Source: Aquarana catesbeiana
Lineage: Eukaryota; Chordata; Amphibia; Anura; Ranidae
DNA length: 64,000 bases
Direction: 5' to 3'
Assembly (NCBI RefSeq): GCF_042186555.1
Contig: NC_133336.1
Span: 32,168,082-32,232,081, forward strand
Part shown: one piece after another, positions 35,124-46,976 of the stretch
Position numbering within the stretch: the first letter of the stretch is position 1
Layout: every line of letters starts with the position of its first letter
The notes under the pieces: model-generated
What the model was told of the DNA's origin: nothing
The model's input: the letters and a program-made list of their open reading frames with translations, nothing else
Databases searched by the model: none
Made by a program: the position numbers and the translations under genes

Positions 35124-35341
35124 AAGAGAGACTGTAAGAGAGACCCTCGAAGGACCCAGAACGGTTTCTGCACATCTAGAACGACTGTGAGAGAACACTG
35201 TTCTTATGAAGCGTGGTCTGGGCGGTCGAACAAGAGCATCTTCCTGCTCTCTTCTCTGAGATCCTGGATTTTCCTCTTCTTCCTCCTTCTCTCTTCCCTG
35301 CAGTTCCTCCTCCAGTTTCCGCTTCTCTCCTGCAGACCACC
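35124..35341 (+). other. nrxn3: nrxn3 exon 2, 5' UTR part, with a 17-codon uORF
   Basis: The exon starts after a textbook acceptor (T-rich tract then CAG at 35121-35123). An upstream ATG at 35206 opens a 17-codon frame that ends at TGA 35257-35259, in a different frame from the main start and 82 nt before it. Such a uORF would be expected to reduce initiation at the neurexin ATG. Frame-compatible sequence upstream of the main ATG (from 35213) begins with GTG, not ATG, so I do not extend the protein. Confidence 0.7.
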
Positions 35342-36053
35342 ATGTCCTCCTCCGGCCTTCACTCACTCACTTTTACTTTCAGCTTAAGTTTTCTCCTGGG
35401 CTCCATCTTGGGCCTCAGCCTGGGACTTGAATTTATGGGCCTGCCCAACCAGTGGGCCCGCTACTTGCGTTGGGATGCCAGCACCCACAGTGAACTCAGC
35501 TTCCAGCTCAGGACCAATGTCTCCACCGGCCTTCTCCTTTACTTCGATGACGGAGGTATCTGCGACTTTCTCTGCCTGTCCCTGGCGGACGGCCGGGTCC
35601 AGCTGCAGTTTAGCATTGACTGTGCCGAAACCACGGTGCTGAGCGACAAGGCGATCAACGACAGCGGCTGGCACTTCGTGAGGGTGAGCCGCAATAGATT
35701 GAGGACCACACTGGTTCTAGATGGGGAAGTCCAACCCGGGGAGGTCCGGCCACAGCGGCAGCACATGAATATTGTCAGCGACCTCTTCTTGGGCGGCGTT
35801 CCCAAGGATATCCGCTCCGACGCCTTGACCTACAGCTCCATCCAAGATGTTCCCACCTTTTCTGGATTTTTATCTGACCTTAAATATGGAAACTCGGAGC
35901 CGAAGCTGCTGGGAAGTCACGGCGTCCGCCTGGATCAGGAGGGTCTGTGCACGGAGAACCCTTGTGAGAACGGAGGCGCTTGTCTCTTGTTGAACAGCGA
36001 GCCCACCTGCGACTGCACGGCGACCGGATATGTGGGCAAGTTCTGCTCTGAAG
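35342..36053 (+). CDS. nrxn3: Alpha-neurexin (NRXN3-like), first coding exon
   Basis: Neurexins are presynaptic adhesion receptors that bind neuroligins, LRRTMs, cerebellins and neurexophilins across the synapse. This exon encodes residues 1-237. There is a hydrophobic signal peptide (1-28, cleavage likely before LEFMG), the first LNS/laminin-G domain (about 29-200), and EGF repeat 1 with six cysteines (C203, C208, C214, C223, C225, C235). Sequons lie at N59 (NVS) and N106 (NDS). LEFMGLPNQWARYLRWDAS and KYGNSEP are, from memory, hallmarks of human NRXN3 rather than NRXN1 or NRXN2. The ATG has a strong context (ACCACCATG). The exon ends KFCSE|G in phase 1 at the donor AAG|GTATGA. An orthologue of NRXN2 is less likely but not excluded. 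Confidence 0.95.
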
Positions 36054-36535
36054 GTATGACTGGGGCTTGTGGGTATATAAAGAGGGGTAATCCTTTCTAG
36101 TAGTGATGGTCCTTCGATGAATATCATGTTTAAAAGTTGACATTTGGTCAATATGGTTGATCATCCCTGGTTTCCTGTATCCTGGCTCCGACAGCGGTAG
36201 CACAAGTTGAGATGCCATTATGTAGATGGAATAGAAGAAATGTGTATTTTCCACCCATAATCCCCCTCCATAGGTCTGAAATCTGTTACCCATATTCTGC
36301 AACAAATGATTCTTCTGAGCAGAGCAGGACGGGATTGAAGAATACCGCATGTGTTCCAGATTATGGTGACTCCTGATTGGCTAAACTCTGTTCCTGCCAC
36401 GTGCTGAACGCTCTCCATGGGTCATATGTGTATTAGGAGGGGATTGTATGCCGAGGTCTAATTATTATTTCCCCTTTTAGGAACATTAAATGGAAGTTGT
36501 ATTCTACCAGATACAATGTTTATTTCAAGCTGAGT
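36054..36535. other. Start of nrxn3 intron 2, no further feature
   Basis: Unique intronic sequence between the exon 2 donor and the UG-rich minisatellite. Minus-strand frames here mirror the exon and are not genes. Confidence 0.6.
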
Positions 36536-36965
36536 TTAGAAAGTGTGACCCCGGTGTGTGTGTATTCTGATCTGTGACCCCGGTGTGTGTGTGTATTCTG
36601 ATCTGTGACCCCGGTGTGTGTATTCTGATCTGTGACCCCGGTGTGTGTGTGTATTCTGATCTGTGACCCCGGTGTGTGTGTATTCTGATCTGTGACCCCG
36701 GTGTGTGTGTATTCTGATCTGTGACCCCGGTGTGTGTGTGTATTCTGATCTGTGACCCCGGTGTGTGTGTGTATTCTGATCTGTGACCCCAGTGTGTGTA
36801 TTCTGATCTGTGACCCCGGTGTGTGTGTATTCTGATCTGTGACCCCGGTGTGTGTGTATTCTGATCTGTGACCCCGGTGTGTGTGTACTCTGATCTGTGA
36901 CCCCGGTGTGTTTGTACTCTGATCTGTGACCCCGGTGTGTTTGTACTCTGATCTGTGACCCCGGT

Positions 36966-36997
<32 letters not shown>

Positions 36998-38180
36998 ATT
37001 CTGATCTGTGACCCCGGTGTGTGTGTGTATTCTGATCTGTGAACCCCGGTGTGTGTGTATTCTGATCTGTGACCCCCGGTGTGTGTGTATTCTGATCTGT
37101 GACCCCCGGTGTGTGTGTATTCTGATCTGTGACCCCCCGGTGTGTGTGTATTCTGATCTGTGACCCCCCGGTGTGTGTGTATTCTGATCTGTGACCCCCG
37201 GTGTGTGTGTGTATTCTGATCTGTGACCCCGGTGTGTGTGTATATTCTGATCTGTGACCCCGGTGTGTGTGTATATTCTGATCTGTGACCCCCGGTGTGT
37301 GTATATTCTGATCTGTGACCCCCGGTGTGTGTGTGTATTCTGATCTGTGACCCCGGTGTGTGTGTGTATTCTGATCTGTGACCCCCGGTGTGTGTGTATT
37401 CTGATCTGTGACCCCCGGTGTGTGTGTGTATATTCTGATCTGTGACCCCCTGTGTGTGTGTGTATTCTGATCTGTGACCCCGGTGTGTGTGTGTATTCTG
37501 ATCTGTGACCCCGGTGTGTGTGTGTATTCTGATCTGTGATCCCAGTGTGTGTGTGTGTGTGTGTGTGTGTGTATTCTGATCTGTGACCCCGGTGTGTGTG
37601 TGTGTGTATATTCTGATCTGTGACCCCCGGTGTGTGTGTGTATTCTGATCTGTGACCCCCGGTGTGTGTGTGTGTGTATTCTGATCTGTGACCCCCGGTG
37701 TGTGTGTGTATTCTGATCTGTGACCCCCGGTGTGTGTGTGTATTCTGATCTGTGACCCCGGTGTGTGTGTGTATTCTGATCTGTGACCCCGGTGTGTGTG
37801 TGTGTGTATATTCTGATCTGTGACCCCCGGTGTGTGTGTGTATTCTGATCTGTGACCCCCGGTGTGTGTGTGTATTCTGATCTGTGACCCCGGTGTGTGT
37901 GTGTATATTCTGATCTGTGACCCCCGGTGTGTGTGTGTATTCTGATCTGTGACCCCGGTGTGTGTGTATTCTGATCTGTGACCCCGGTGTCTGTGTGTAT
38001 TCTGATCTGTGACCCCCGGTGTGTGTGTATTCTGATCTGTGACCCCGGTGTGTGTGTATTCTGATCTGTGACCCCCGGTGTGTGTGTATTCTGATCTGTG
38101 ACCCCGGTGTCTGTGTGTATTCTGATCTGTGACCCCGGTGTCTGTGTGTATTCTGATTTGTGACCCCGGTGTGTGTAGTC
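36536..38180. repeat. ~30-bp minisatellite with internal (GT)n, about 53 copies, in nrxn3 intron 2
   Basis: The unit is TGTGACCCCGG followed by four to nine GT dinucleotides and ATTCTGATC. Length differences come from the GT run and from a C4-C6 run. Longer pure GT tracts lie at 36967-36997 and 37546-37571. Two minus-strand open frames of more than 550 codons read THTG/SQIRIHT repeats and are artefacts. On the transcribed strand the array is a series of UG repeats. Confidence 0.97.
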
Positions 38181-38184
38181 TGGT

Positions 38185-39295
38185 TTTGCTCACTCATATC
38201 TATTGCCTGGTCACACCGGAGGCTCCTCTGTTTGGTTTTCTCTAATAAAATGTCCCCTTTTCATTTCCTAGAGAGCCCCATCTGGTGTATATCCGCAGGG
38301 TGAATGGGGGGGGGGGCCTGGCAGTGCGGGGGTTAACAGCGTCCCGTGTCTATTGACCTCCATTACAGTCGATAATCCTCTCCCCGTTTTCTAATCTGTT
38401 TTACACACTCCAGTGATCTCTCCTCCCCGCTCCGGCCTGGGAGGGTCCCGTCTGGACGGCAGATTGCCCCAAATGATCACTCCATAGAAGTAATCTCTCC
38501 GCCTGGGGGGGGGGGGGGGTGCTGAGCTTGTTTCTTCATAGTCCTGGGTGCTGGGGGGTGTTAGGACAGGGGTAGGTGCTGAGGTGGGGGTGTTAGGACA
38601 GGGGTAGGTGCGGATGTCGCGGGGGGGGGGGCAGAGATGGAGGGGGTCCAATGTATTATTATTATTGGAAGGCGGCATATAATAAGGATTAAGCAATGAT
38701 CTGTTTTCACGCTGTAATGAGGTCACCCCCCCCCCTCCCTCCGGGTGACATGACAGCGGCGCGCTCTGATCGGAGGCCGTCATCCTTCTCCTTCATTAAA
38801 TCATTCTGTTTCCACTTTATCATTCCTGTACCTGGCGTTGACACAGAGATTCTGGAGGGGTCCCTGAAAAAGTGTAGGAGCTTCTTCTGCACATTTGTCG
38901 GGCGGATAGGCTGCCTTATGCGCATCGCACGAATATGCATGAAAAAAGCGCAAACCCCCCCCCTGCAAAAATGCACGTTCCTGCTACACTAGGTGTAAAT
39001 GGGGCCTTATACATATACACTGATAGTCCCCCCACACAGGAGATCGGTCTATCGTTTCATTCTGAATGCCGACACACCACAATGCAGGACAAACTGGACT
39101 TGTGGCGACATTCTTACGTGTAAACGCAACGCTCAGGTGTGACGTCACCAGCGCCATATTATAGTTCAATAAATAGAATCCTATTAGACAATAATCAGCC
39201 GTTATTCCCGGCACAGTCACTGCGAGGATCAATGCCGGCAAACTCCAAATCTCGACAGCCAATCAGATCTCAGCGACCGGTCAAATCCGTTATTG
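38185..39295. other. Intronic DNA, no gene recognised
   Basis: Contains C and G runs (38305-38314, 38505-38518, 38725-38735) and an ATT stretch near 38655. I see no confident repeat family or ORF. Confidence 0.5.
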
Positions 39296-39607
39296 GGGCT
39301 CCTTCACACTGATTCGTTTTTTGCTGCGTTTTTTTTTTTACCTTGCTAAATAAAATGCAAAAAAAAAATGTTTTTCCTTTTTAAATCCTTTTGGGACTGT
39401 TCACACCACTGCGCTGCGGGGTTCGGTGCGTTTTTAAAAAGTCCTTTTCAAAGCCGCACCAACAAAACGTAGGTCCCCAATGGAATTAATGGAACAGCTA
39501 CCAAAAACGTATCAAAGACGCAACCCCGTTGCGCTTTTGGTGCGTTTTGCATGCTGGAAAATAAGCACCCAGAAGACACACCGGAAATGCATAAAAAACG
39601 CATAAAA

Positions 39608-39668
<61 letters not shown>
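39608..39668. repeat. (AT)n microsatellite
   Basis: About 30 AT units, with a second short TATATA run at 39681-39692. Confidence 0.97.
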
Positions 39669-39675
<7 letters not shown>

Positions 39676-40674
39676 ATTTGTATATATATATATACGTTTT
39701 TTTTGTTTCAGCGAAGCAGTGTGAATTATGGGGGTCCCTGCACTCTGCACCCAATTAGATTGAACAGATTTCTGTTATGGTGGAAATGCAGGTCAACCAC
39801 TGAAAACCAAATTCTTACATTAGAAATCAAAAGTTTTACATTAAAATCGAAATAAAAAGTTTTAAATTAGAAATCCATAAAAAACGCATTTAAACACATC
39901 TCAACGTACACGTCAAGACGCACATAAACACACCGTGATGCACATTAGGATACGTGCTGACATTTATTACAAACTGAGTTGCAAATACGCAATAATGCAC
40001 ATTAAGCCTAGGTTCAGGCTTTTGCATGCTGGGAACGCACGCAAAATCGCACCCTTTGGTGAAACACAGAGAAATTCTTAATGGAACCCCCCCCCCCACA
40101 TCATGTCGCACATTTTTGCGAGCGCCAAACCACATGGCGCGGCAGTGCCATGTAGTTGAGTGTGACGTGTTTTTTAAATGAGTCAGTGACTTCGTTTTTT
40201 TATTTCTCGCGCGTAGGACATTCACGCCATTCACACAACACGCGGGAACGCAGCGTAGGTGTGAACCAACCAACTCTTCTTGCTGGATTCCCTATACATT
40301 CCTCCCCACCCCCCTGTTGTGTTTTTTATTGAAAAGAATGAAAATTCATCAAAATGCATATCAACACATCGCTGTGCCTTGGGGTAGCTTCACATTTGCG
40401 CAATAGAGCATGTTACTACAACACATGGAAAACATGCGTCCCTTTTTTGCAGGTGTGCTGCAAGGCCATTAACTCTTAACTTTGTTAACCTTTCCCAAAC
40501 GCACGGAGACATGTGTTTTGGCGTGGCATGATTTTTAAAAAAAGGGGTCATTCACTTTAGTGCGATTTTCACATATAGAGCAGTCTATTGAAAAAAAATG
40601 GGCTGCCCTGAATGTGACGTGTGAAAATGCACAAAAGCGTGCACGCACCATCGCACCCACATAGGTGTGGATGG

Positions 40675-40960
40675 AGCCTCAGGCCCCTTTCACACTTGTG
40701 CGACTTTTCCTGCAACTTTGGACATCGGAGTCGCATGACAAGTCGTACCCCATGATTCCCAATGGTAACAGTTCATATCTGTGCGACTTCAAGTCGCACC
40801 AACTTCAAAGTAGTCCCTGTACTACTTTGGTCCGACTTTGATGCGAGTTGAGGTCCATAGACCTCAAGTTTACACAGGAATTCCCTGAAATCGCGTCAAA
40901 ATCGCAGTAAATTTGTGGCGAAATCATGCGGGTACGGCAGTGTGAAAGGGGCCTGAGGCT
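40675..40960. mobile_element. Complete 286-bp MITE with 21-bp perfect terminal repeats
   Basis: The left end AGCCTCAGGCCCCTTTCACA(C) is exactly complementary to the right end ending GGGGCCTGAGGCT. The interior repeats GTCGCA/TGCGAC motifs (GTGCGACTT, AAGTCGCACC). It is non-coding; the CAGGCCCCTTTCACAC terminus suggests a hAT-type element. No clear target duplication is visible. Confidence 0.8.
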
Positions 40961-42203
40961 GCATTCCTACTTGAGCGTCGGTCAATTTTACAGGGATTTT
41001 TTTTTTGCACTTATACAGGAGCTTTTTTTAGTGTGTTTGAGCATTTCTTGTTGTAATTATTTTTAGCTAATGGAAAGTTAGTTACTAGGGGTAACAGAAT
41101 GGTCATTTTTTTTTTAGCATTTGTGCAAGCATTTTTTGTGTTTTGAGTGTTTCTCCTTTTTTTATTTTATTTTTTTTATTTTGAGCCAGTAGAAAAGTAG
41201 TTACTGGGGAAACATAATGGTCTTTTTTTATCTTTTTTTTTCAGAATTTATACAGGCTTTTTTTTTTTTTTTTTTTTTCTTTTAATATTTCTTGTGTTAA
41301 TATTTTTTAGCCAATGGAAAACTACGGTAGTTACTAGGCAAAACAGAATGGTATTTTTTTATTTTAGCATTTGTAAAGGCTTTTTTTTTTGTTTGGGGCA
41401 TTTCTTGTTTTAATTAATTTTAACCAATGAAGAACTAGGGGAAATAGACTGGTCGAGTTGTTGTTTTGTTTTTTTTGGGGTTTTTTTTAGCATTTTTGTA
41501 CAGGCTTTTTTGTGTTTTTAGTTACTAGGGGAAATAGAATGGTCGAGGTTTTTTTTTATTTTTTTATTTTATATATATATATTTTTTTTTGAGCATTTCT
41601 TTAATTAATTTTAGGCAATGGAAAACTAGTTTCTTGGAGAAACAGTATAGTTTTTTTTTTTTTACTTTTTTTTTTTTTTCTATCGCATTTTTCAAGTTTA
41701 CCATTGAAGTCTGTTGGGGCCAAAAATGGTTAAAGCTTGAACGAAGCTCATGTACTTTTTCGAGCTTAAAGTGACACGGACTGAGTCTACTGCCATCCAC
41801 AGACGTAACAATCGGGGTCTGCCCACCACATTGGATAGTGGTCGCCTTAAGCCCCTCCCTTCATGTGTTTTTTGTCTGCTGGATCCAACACCACCAGCGA
41901 CGCTTTCGGTCCCACTCATTCTAAATGGCACCCCGATTTTGGTGCGCTTGGTGTGCGTCAGAATGGCGCTGCAGTCGCAGTAAAACGGACCTGTAAAAAT
42001 GTCATGAAGCTTGTTGCCCAAAAAGGGAGCAGGAGCTTCTTTCAGGCGACAAGCGCGCCTAGGGCAGCCTATTGGTGTGAATGGGCTGGCCTAGGCGTGA
42101 CGCGCTAAATCACGTGAATCTCCAACACAAAACTGCGAGTGTGAATTGAGCCTAAGATATTGGAATAATGTTTTTGTTATTTTCTACATTTTTATTCATT
42201 ATT

Positions 42204-42485
42204 AATCCGGGCCCATTCACATTGTGTTCTTTGGTGGTGCGACGGTGCATGCGTTAAACGCGTGTTATGGAACGCATGGATGTGCACTGTGTTAGGGTGG
42301 CCTGTTTATTATTGATCACAAGGGATGGAAAAATGCGAATGGCCCCCTTTTTTAAAAAAAATGGAGCACGCCCAGTGCGTGGTATGTGACGCAGCGCAGT
42401 GCGTTTACAATACGCATCAACGCATGCTTCCTGGCACGCACAGCCGTGACGCACAAGTTGGTGAACACCGCCCCATACCTGACAC
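42204..42485. mobile_element. hAT-like MITE fragment
   Basis: It opens GGGCCCATTCACATTGTGTT and is rich in GCGTTTACAATACGCATCAACGCATGC-type inverted GCGT/ACGC motifs. It has the same style as the block to its left. The right end is unclear. Confidence 0.45.
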
Positions 42486-42489
42486 AAGC

Positions 42490-43320
42490 TGCTTGTTAAT
42501 AAGGATACATTTTATATCCACAATCCTCAGATAACAAGAACGATCGTGTTTGGATTATGTCGTATTTCTGCAGATCCCGGAAGGGGCCCCTCTGTGTTCA
42601 GGAGACGCTCGGCGTTCCGGGCGGGCAGGGGTTAATCGTGGCCTTTCCGTAGCCGGGTGGCGCTGTGGGAATTCGCATTAGAAGTGGTTACATTTGATAA
42701 AAGATCAGACTGGCGGGTAAATCCGGAGAGGCCGGCGGTTAATTTGCTCGGCTCCTAATAACACGGGAGGTAAATATTTAATACACAGGTGACGCTCTGG
42801 CCTTTTATTCAGGTTTCCAGCCGTGTTACATGATATACCCTGACACCGGGAAGAGCTCCGCACACTGCTCCCAGGGGCCACACCGCTCTCTACTAGGGGC
42901 CCCCGGGGGGGAGGAGATCGGTGAAGACCAAATATAAATTAAAAAAAAAAAAAAAAAAGGACCTGTGTAAATAAAATAAAAAAGCAGAACAGATATAATG
43001 AAACCGATCATAGAGCTCAGTGACAGCCGAGTGAGAAATATGTACAATCATAAATATATATACAGTACACAGCATTTCATTGCGTCCTCTGATGGCACCA
43101 AGACACGGCTTATTTCTACTATTGGGTTTATTGGATGATTTAAATATGATGTGGTGGGTTAAGCTCACCACACACATCAGATCTCCTAAGCACAAGCTGC
43201 CTGCCCACCATTATGCAGGAGGAACTCAAAGACAGTAGTCCTTGTTAGAGTAATATAAAGCAGAAACATTGGACTGTCCCCAAAGTACTTCATTATCTCC
43301 TAACCAAGGCTTACAATCTG
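42490..43320. other. Apparently unique intronic DNA
   Basis: 42540-42830 is balanced in composition and free of recognisable repeats (for example TTAATTTGCTCGGCTCCTAA). It is one of the better places in the window to look for a conserved non-coding element. The remainder has a poly-A run at 42940-42958. Confidence 0.4.
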
Positions 43321-43321
43321 A

Positions 43322-44077
43322 TTGTATTCTGGTCTCTCCTCTTTTCTAGCTCTTTCTCACTCATTCTTTCTCTCTTGCTGTTTGTATCTCAATCTCGCAT
43401 TCTCCTTTTCTTTCCTCTTTTTTTTTTTTCTTTCTTTCCCTTCCTTCTTTCTCTCCTTCTTTCTTTCTCAGTCTATTTCGCTTCATTTCTTTTTCTCTTT
43501 CTCTCCCATTCTTTCTTTTTCTCCTTTTCTTCTTTCTCTTTCTCTCTTTCTTTTCATTTTTCTTTTCATTTCTTTCACCTCCTCTTTCTCTTTCTCCATT
43601 TCTTTCTCTTTTTTTTCTTTTTTCTCCTTTCTTTCTCTACCTTTATTTCTCTTTCTCTTTTTCTCCCTTTCTCTTCCTTTCTTTTTCTTTTCTTTCTCTT
43701 CCTTTCTCTTTTTCTCTTCCTTTCTCTTCTCTTCTCTTCTCTTCTCTCCTCTCCTCTCTCCTCTCTCCTCTCCCTCTCTCCTCTCCCTCTCCCTCTCCCT
43801 CTCCCTCTCCTCTTCTCTTCTCCTCTCTTCTTTCTCCTCCTTTTCTTCATTTTTTTTCTCCCATTCTCCTCCTTTCTTTCTCCCTTTCTTTCTCTTCTCC
43901 TCTTTCTCCTCCTTTCTTTCTCCTCTTTCTCCTTTCTTTCTCCTCCTTTCTTTATCCTCCTTTCTTTTTCTTCTTTCTTTCTCTTCTTTCTTTCTCCTCC
44001 TTCTCTTCTCCTTTCTTTCTCTTCTCCTTTCTTTCTCCTTCTTTCTCTTCTCCTCCTTACTTTCTCCTCTTTTCACT

Positions 44078-44131
<54 letters not shown>

Positions 44132-44168
44132 CGCTCGCTCTTTCTCTCTCTCTTTCTCTCTCTCTCAA
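43322..44168. repeat. ~850-bp polypyrimidine tract ending in (CT)n
   Basis: The plus strand is almost purely C and T from 43385. It comprises mixed TTTCTTTCTCTTC blocks, a CTCTC-rich centre (43735-43815) and a pure (CT)n run (44085-44130). Long open frames of 479 and 232 codons (plus and minus) are composition artefacts. The tract can adopt triplex (H-DNA) structure. In nrxn3 pre-mRNA it is a continuous pyrimidine tract. Confidence 0.95.
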
Positions 44169-44745
44169 TAGCTCTATACACTCAACAATCTGATTGTACA
44201 ATCTCCTTTACATCTACCAACAACTATAATGTAGAAAGCTGTGCAACTGGCCGTGGTTCAGTAAATACGGACAGCCAGCCCCCCCCCCCCCCCCCCCCCA
44301 TCGGTGATGAAGAGGTTAACCCATCCACGCTGTCTCGTGTTTCTCGCAGTGTTTGCACTGGTGGGTCTGCGTGCGCCGGGTCGGGATCGGATGTCGCAGG
44401 AAACAGTGAGGATAAAGCCATGAAAGGCGCACGGATTAAATATTTACTCTCTGCCCTCCCTGTGTTGTCTGTCATCCCGAGCGCAAATTATCCAAACAAT
44501 AACCTGACCGGCGAGGTGCAAGGCGCTTACAGGTCACATGACACTTTCTCCATCTTCCCTTCATGGAGAGAGGGGGGGGGGGGGGGGCTCACCAATTCCA
44601 GATCAGGGGGGGGGACCCCCTCACCAATTCCAGATCGGGGGGGTTCTGTCCAAATATTACATAATCCACTAATACTCTCATACTCCTGTTGGCTAGATCT
44701 GAGAATTGCGGATTTAAATCTCGATCTCGCTGTAACAAATGTTTA
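44169..44745. other. No gene recognised
   Basis: Mostly unique, with C and G runs at 44281-44299 and 44573-44587. The stretch at 44330-44520 looks non-repetitive and slightly CpG-containing. No exon signature could be confirmed. Confidence 0.4.
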
Positions 44746-44746
44746 T

Positions 44747-45306
44747 TTAAAGCGGTATTAAACCCAAAAGCAAACATTTATCATTGCAGCTTACCAGTTC
44801 TTACATGTGATGGCTGCATTAGTTTTCTTTTTTTTTGGCTTTCTTTCTTTTATTTTCATCTGGTAATTCACCAGCAAGTCTGTTGTTTTTCAGAAGAACA
44901 AGCCCTCTTCCAGATGTATCATTTACAGACATTTACCATTTACCACTGACAGGGGTGCTTGCAATGATCTGCTTTTATTTATTCACGTAAAACCTTTATC
45001 CCAAAATGAAAAAAAGTTTGCTGTAACCGAATATATAGCTGGAGTTTGGCTTCAGTTAGTGTATCTAAATCTGCTAGTATATCTAACACTCCCCTCCCCC
45101 CAGACTGACAATGCTGCTTTCCAAAGGTGCTCCTTCATCCAGAGTGAAGGCACTCTAATACAGCAGGTTTGTTACTGGCCAGATCACCAAGTAAAAATAA
45201 AAAAAAGAAAGCCTAAAAAGAAAACTAATGGAGCCATCACATCTAATAATTGGTAAGCTGCAATATATATAATTTTTTTTAGTTTTTGGGTTATATACCG
45301 CTTTAG
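44747..45306. mobile_element. Palindromic T2/Kolobok-like element
   Basis: The left end TTAAAGCGGTATTAAACCCA and the right end GGGTTATATACCGCTTTAG are inverted. Inner motifs also mirror: GCAGCTTACCAGTT pairs with ATTGGTAAGCTGC, and TTTTCTTTT...GGCTTTCTTT with GAAAGCCTAAAAAGAAAAC. It shares sequence with fragments at 1570-2480 and 47742-48615. Confidence 0.75.
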
Positions 45307-46450
45307 GGTCCATTCACACCATGCACGGAGCATGCGCACGTTCCTGCTCATCCATCCTGCGTAGGGCAGCTTATTCATTTCAATGGGCTGCCTTACATGC
45401 AGAAGAAGTCCCTGATTTTTTTTTTTTTGCAAAATTGTGCTGAACCAAACCACTTGGTGCTGCGGCAGCATGCGTTTTCAACACCGCTGATTGTCTGCTA
45501 AAGGGCAGCAAGAACGCATCAAAAAATGCACCTGTGTTGCAGTTTTGATGTATTTTTTGAGTTGCATGACCTATGAAAAGCACACCATAAGCAAGGTAAA
45601 ATCGCGCCAAAATTGCGGTAAAATCGCAGATGTTTTCGGCAGCCATTATCGGCACTTTTTTGCTTTCGGCACAAACCCTTTTTTTGGCGGCTGAAATTTC
45701 GTTGCATCACTAGTTGTCACCCATGTAATATGTACAGCGGTGGATAGGGTGAGCTTTAACGCCCGTATGCCGCACATATGTGTCCATGGGCAGCAGAGGT
45801 TTCTGCGCTGAGCGTGCCCAATGCACTCTCTCCCAGCTCACTGGCTGAGCTGTCAAGGACCGTGCCCGGACTCTACTAATGATCAGGAGCCGCCGGGACC
45901 GGCTCTGGCTCCTGATCACGTGACCACCAATGACCATGGTCACATGATTGGGCAGGTCTCCCCACCCCACCGGAGGTAATAAAGGGATGTCCAGGGCTGG
46001 GAAAGAAGGGGTTAATAGGCAGGATCTGTTGGGGGTTTCATTGCCGCTATCATCCAATGGGATGGAAGAATGGGACACAGCTGTTTAACCCCTGCACTGC
46101 CAGGTGCACAGACCCAGGTGAGGGTTCTGGGTGGTATTCCTGGTTCTGATTCAGTAGAATTGATTATTGGGGGCTCTATAGGTATAGGATGTATTGAGAA
46201 CCGGAGGCGGGGGTGGGGGGGTTCATCCTCTGGATCATTGATCATTGATTGGTCTTGGTGTGAAGTTTGCTGTATGGAAGGAATGTTATGTATGGAAACG
46301 CACAGAGCGGCGCAGTGCCCTCTCCTGCCCGTCACCGCACTACTCAAGCCGTCAGAACCATAAACCTATAGAGGGAGGAATGTGGAGGCCGATATCACTG
46401 ACTTCTTAAGGAAAATGCCAGTTGTTTGGCTGATATGCTGATCTGCCCGA
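45307..46450. other. Intronic DNA with decayed repeat ends
   Basis: 45307-45690 carries the GGTCCATTCACACCATGC and AATGGGCTGCC motifs of the hAT-like family, so it is probably a truncated copy. 45700-46400 appears unique. I see no exon. Confidence 0.4.
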
Positions 46451-46455
46451 TTTAA

Positions 46456-46976
46456 AGTGTTACTAAACCCACAACAGTAAAATCAGTCTGTATATGCAGT
46501 AAAGCATGCTTGTTATACTCACTGTGGAACCTAAGGGGTTAATCCTCTGAATCGTTTAAAAAGGCTGTTTGATCCTGTCTTCTCTGATCCTCCCCTTCTT
46601 GCAGATTCCCCAATGTATCTCCTGATAGAACAGAGCCTTGGGGGCACTCTGCACATGCTCAGTTTGGTGTGTATTGCTAGAAAGTTTTTCTATTTTTTTT
46701 TTTTTCTTGGGAGAGTGCATGTGATCAGTACAGGGCCAATCAGCACTGTCCAGACAAAGTCAGGGGTCCTGCATCCTGATAGGACAGTCGGCAGAGAATG
46801 AAAACTCCTCCTACAAGCTTTAACCAGACACTGATAGGAGTCACAAGACTGCTATATACTGCTGATGAGAAAAAGTATCTAGCCATTTATATTCACTAAA
46901 ATAATTGCATTTCCGTGTTCTGTGTACTGTGGGAGAACAGATATAATGAATGCAGGCTGCTGGGTTCAGTGAAGCT
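46456..46976. mobile_element. TTAA-flanked T2-like MITE with flanking direct repeats
   Basis: The ends AGTGTTACTAAACCCACA and TGGGTTCAGTGAAGCT are inverted (about 11 of 16) with TTAA on each side (46452-46455, 46977-46980). CTTAAGGAAAATGCCAGTTG...TTGGCTGATATG occurs just before the element (46406-46440). It recurs just after it (46976-47012), so a longer flank is duplicated too. Confidence 0.65.

Larger units (their letters stand above)
39296..42154. mobile_element. Nest of hAT-like MITE fragments rich in AAAACGCA/GTGCGTTTT
   Basis: The block opens with GGGGCTCCTTCACACTGATT and closes with GAGTGTGAATTGAGCCTAAG, which look like inverted ends of a CACAC/GTGTG-type element. Inside are many GCGTTTTT, CGCAC and AATGGGCTGCC motifs. 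It also holds a complete smaller element (40675-40960), an (AT)n tract (39608-39668) and a quasi-tandem T-rich region (40970-41690) with repeated TACTAGGGGAAA. Individual insertion limits mostly cannot be read by eye. Confidence 0.5.

Noticed and set aside
35213..35341. 43-residue N-terminal extension of the neurexin frame
   Set aside because: It starts at GTG, not ATG. The ATG at 35342 has a strong context and is directly followed by a good signal peptide.
36520..38197. Two minus-strand open frames of more than 550 codons
   Set aside because: They read only THTG/SQIRIHT repeats from the GT-containing minisatellite. Units and indels keep frames open by chance.
43322..44761. 479-codon serine/phenylalanine/leucine-rich frame and its 232-codon minus counterpart
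   Set aside because: Explained by the polypyrimidine tract. Composition alone keeps it open.
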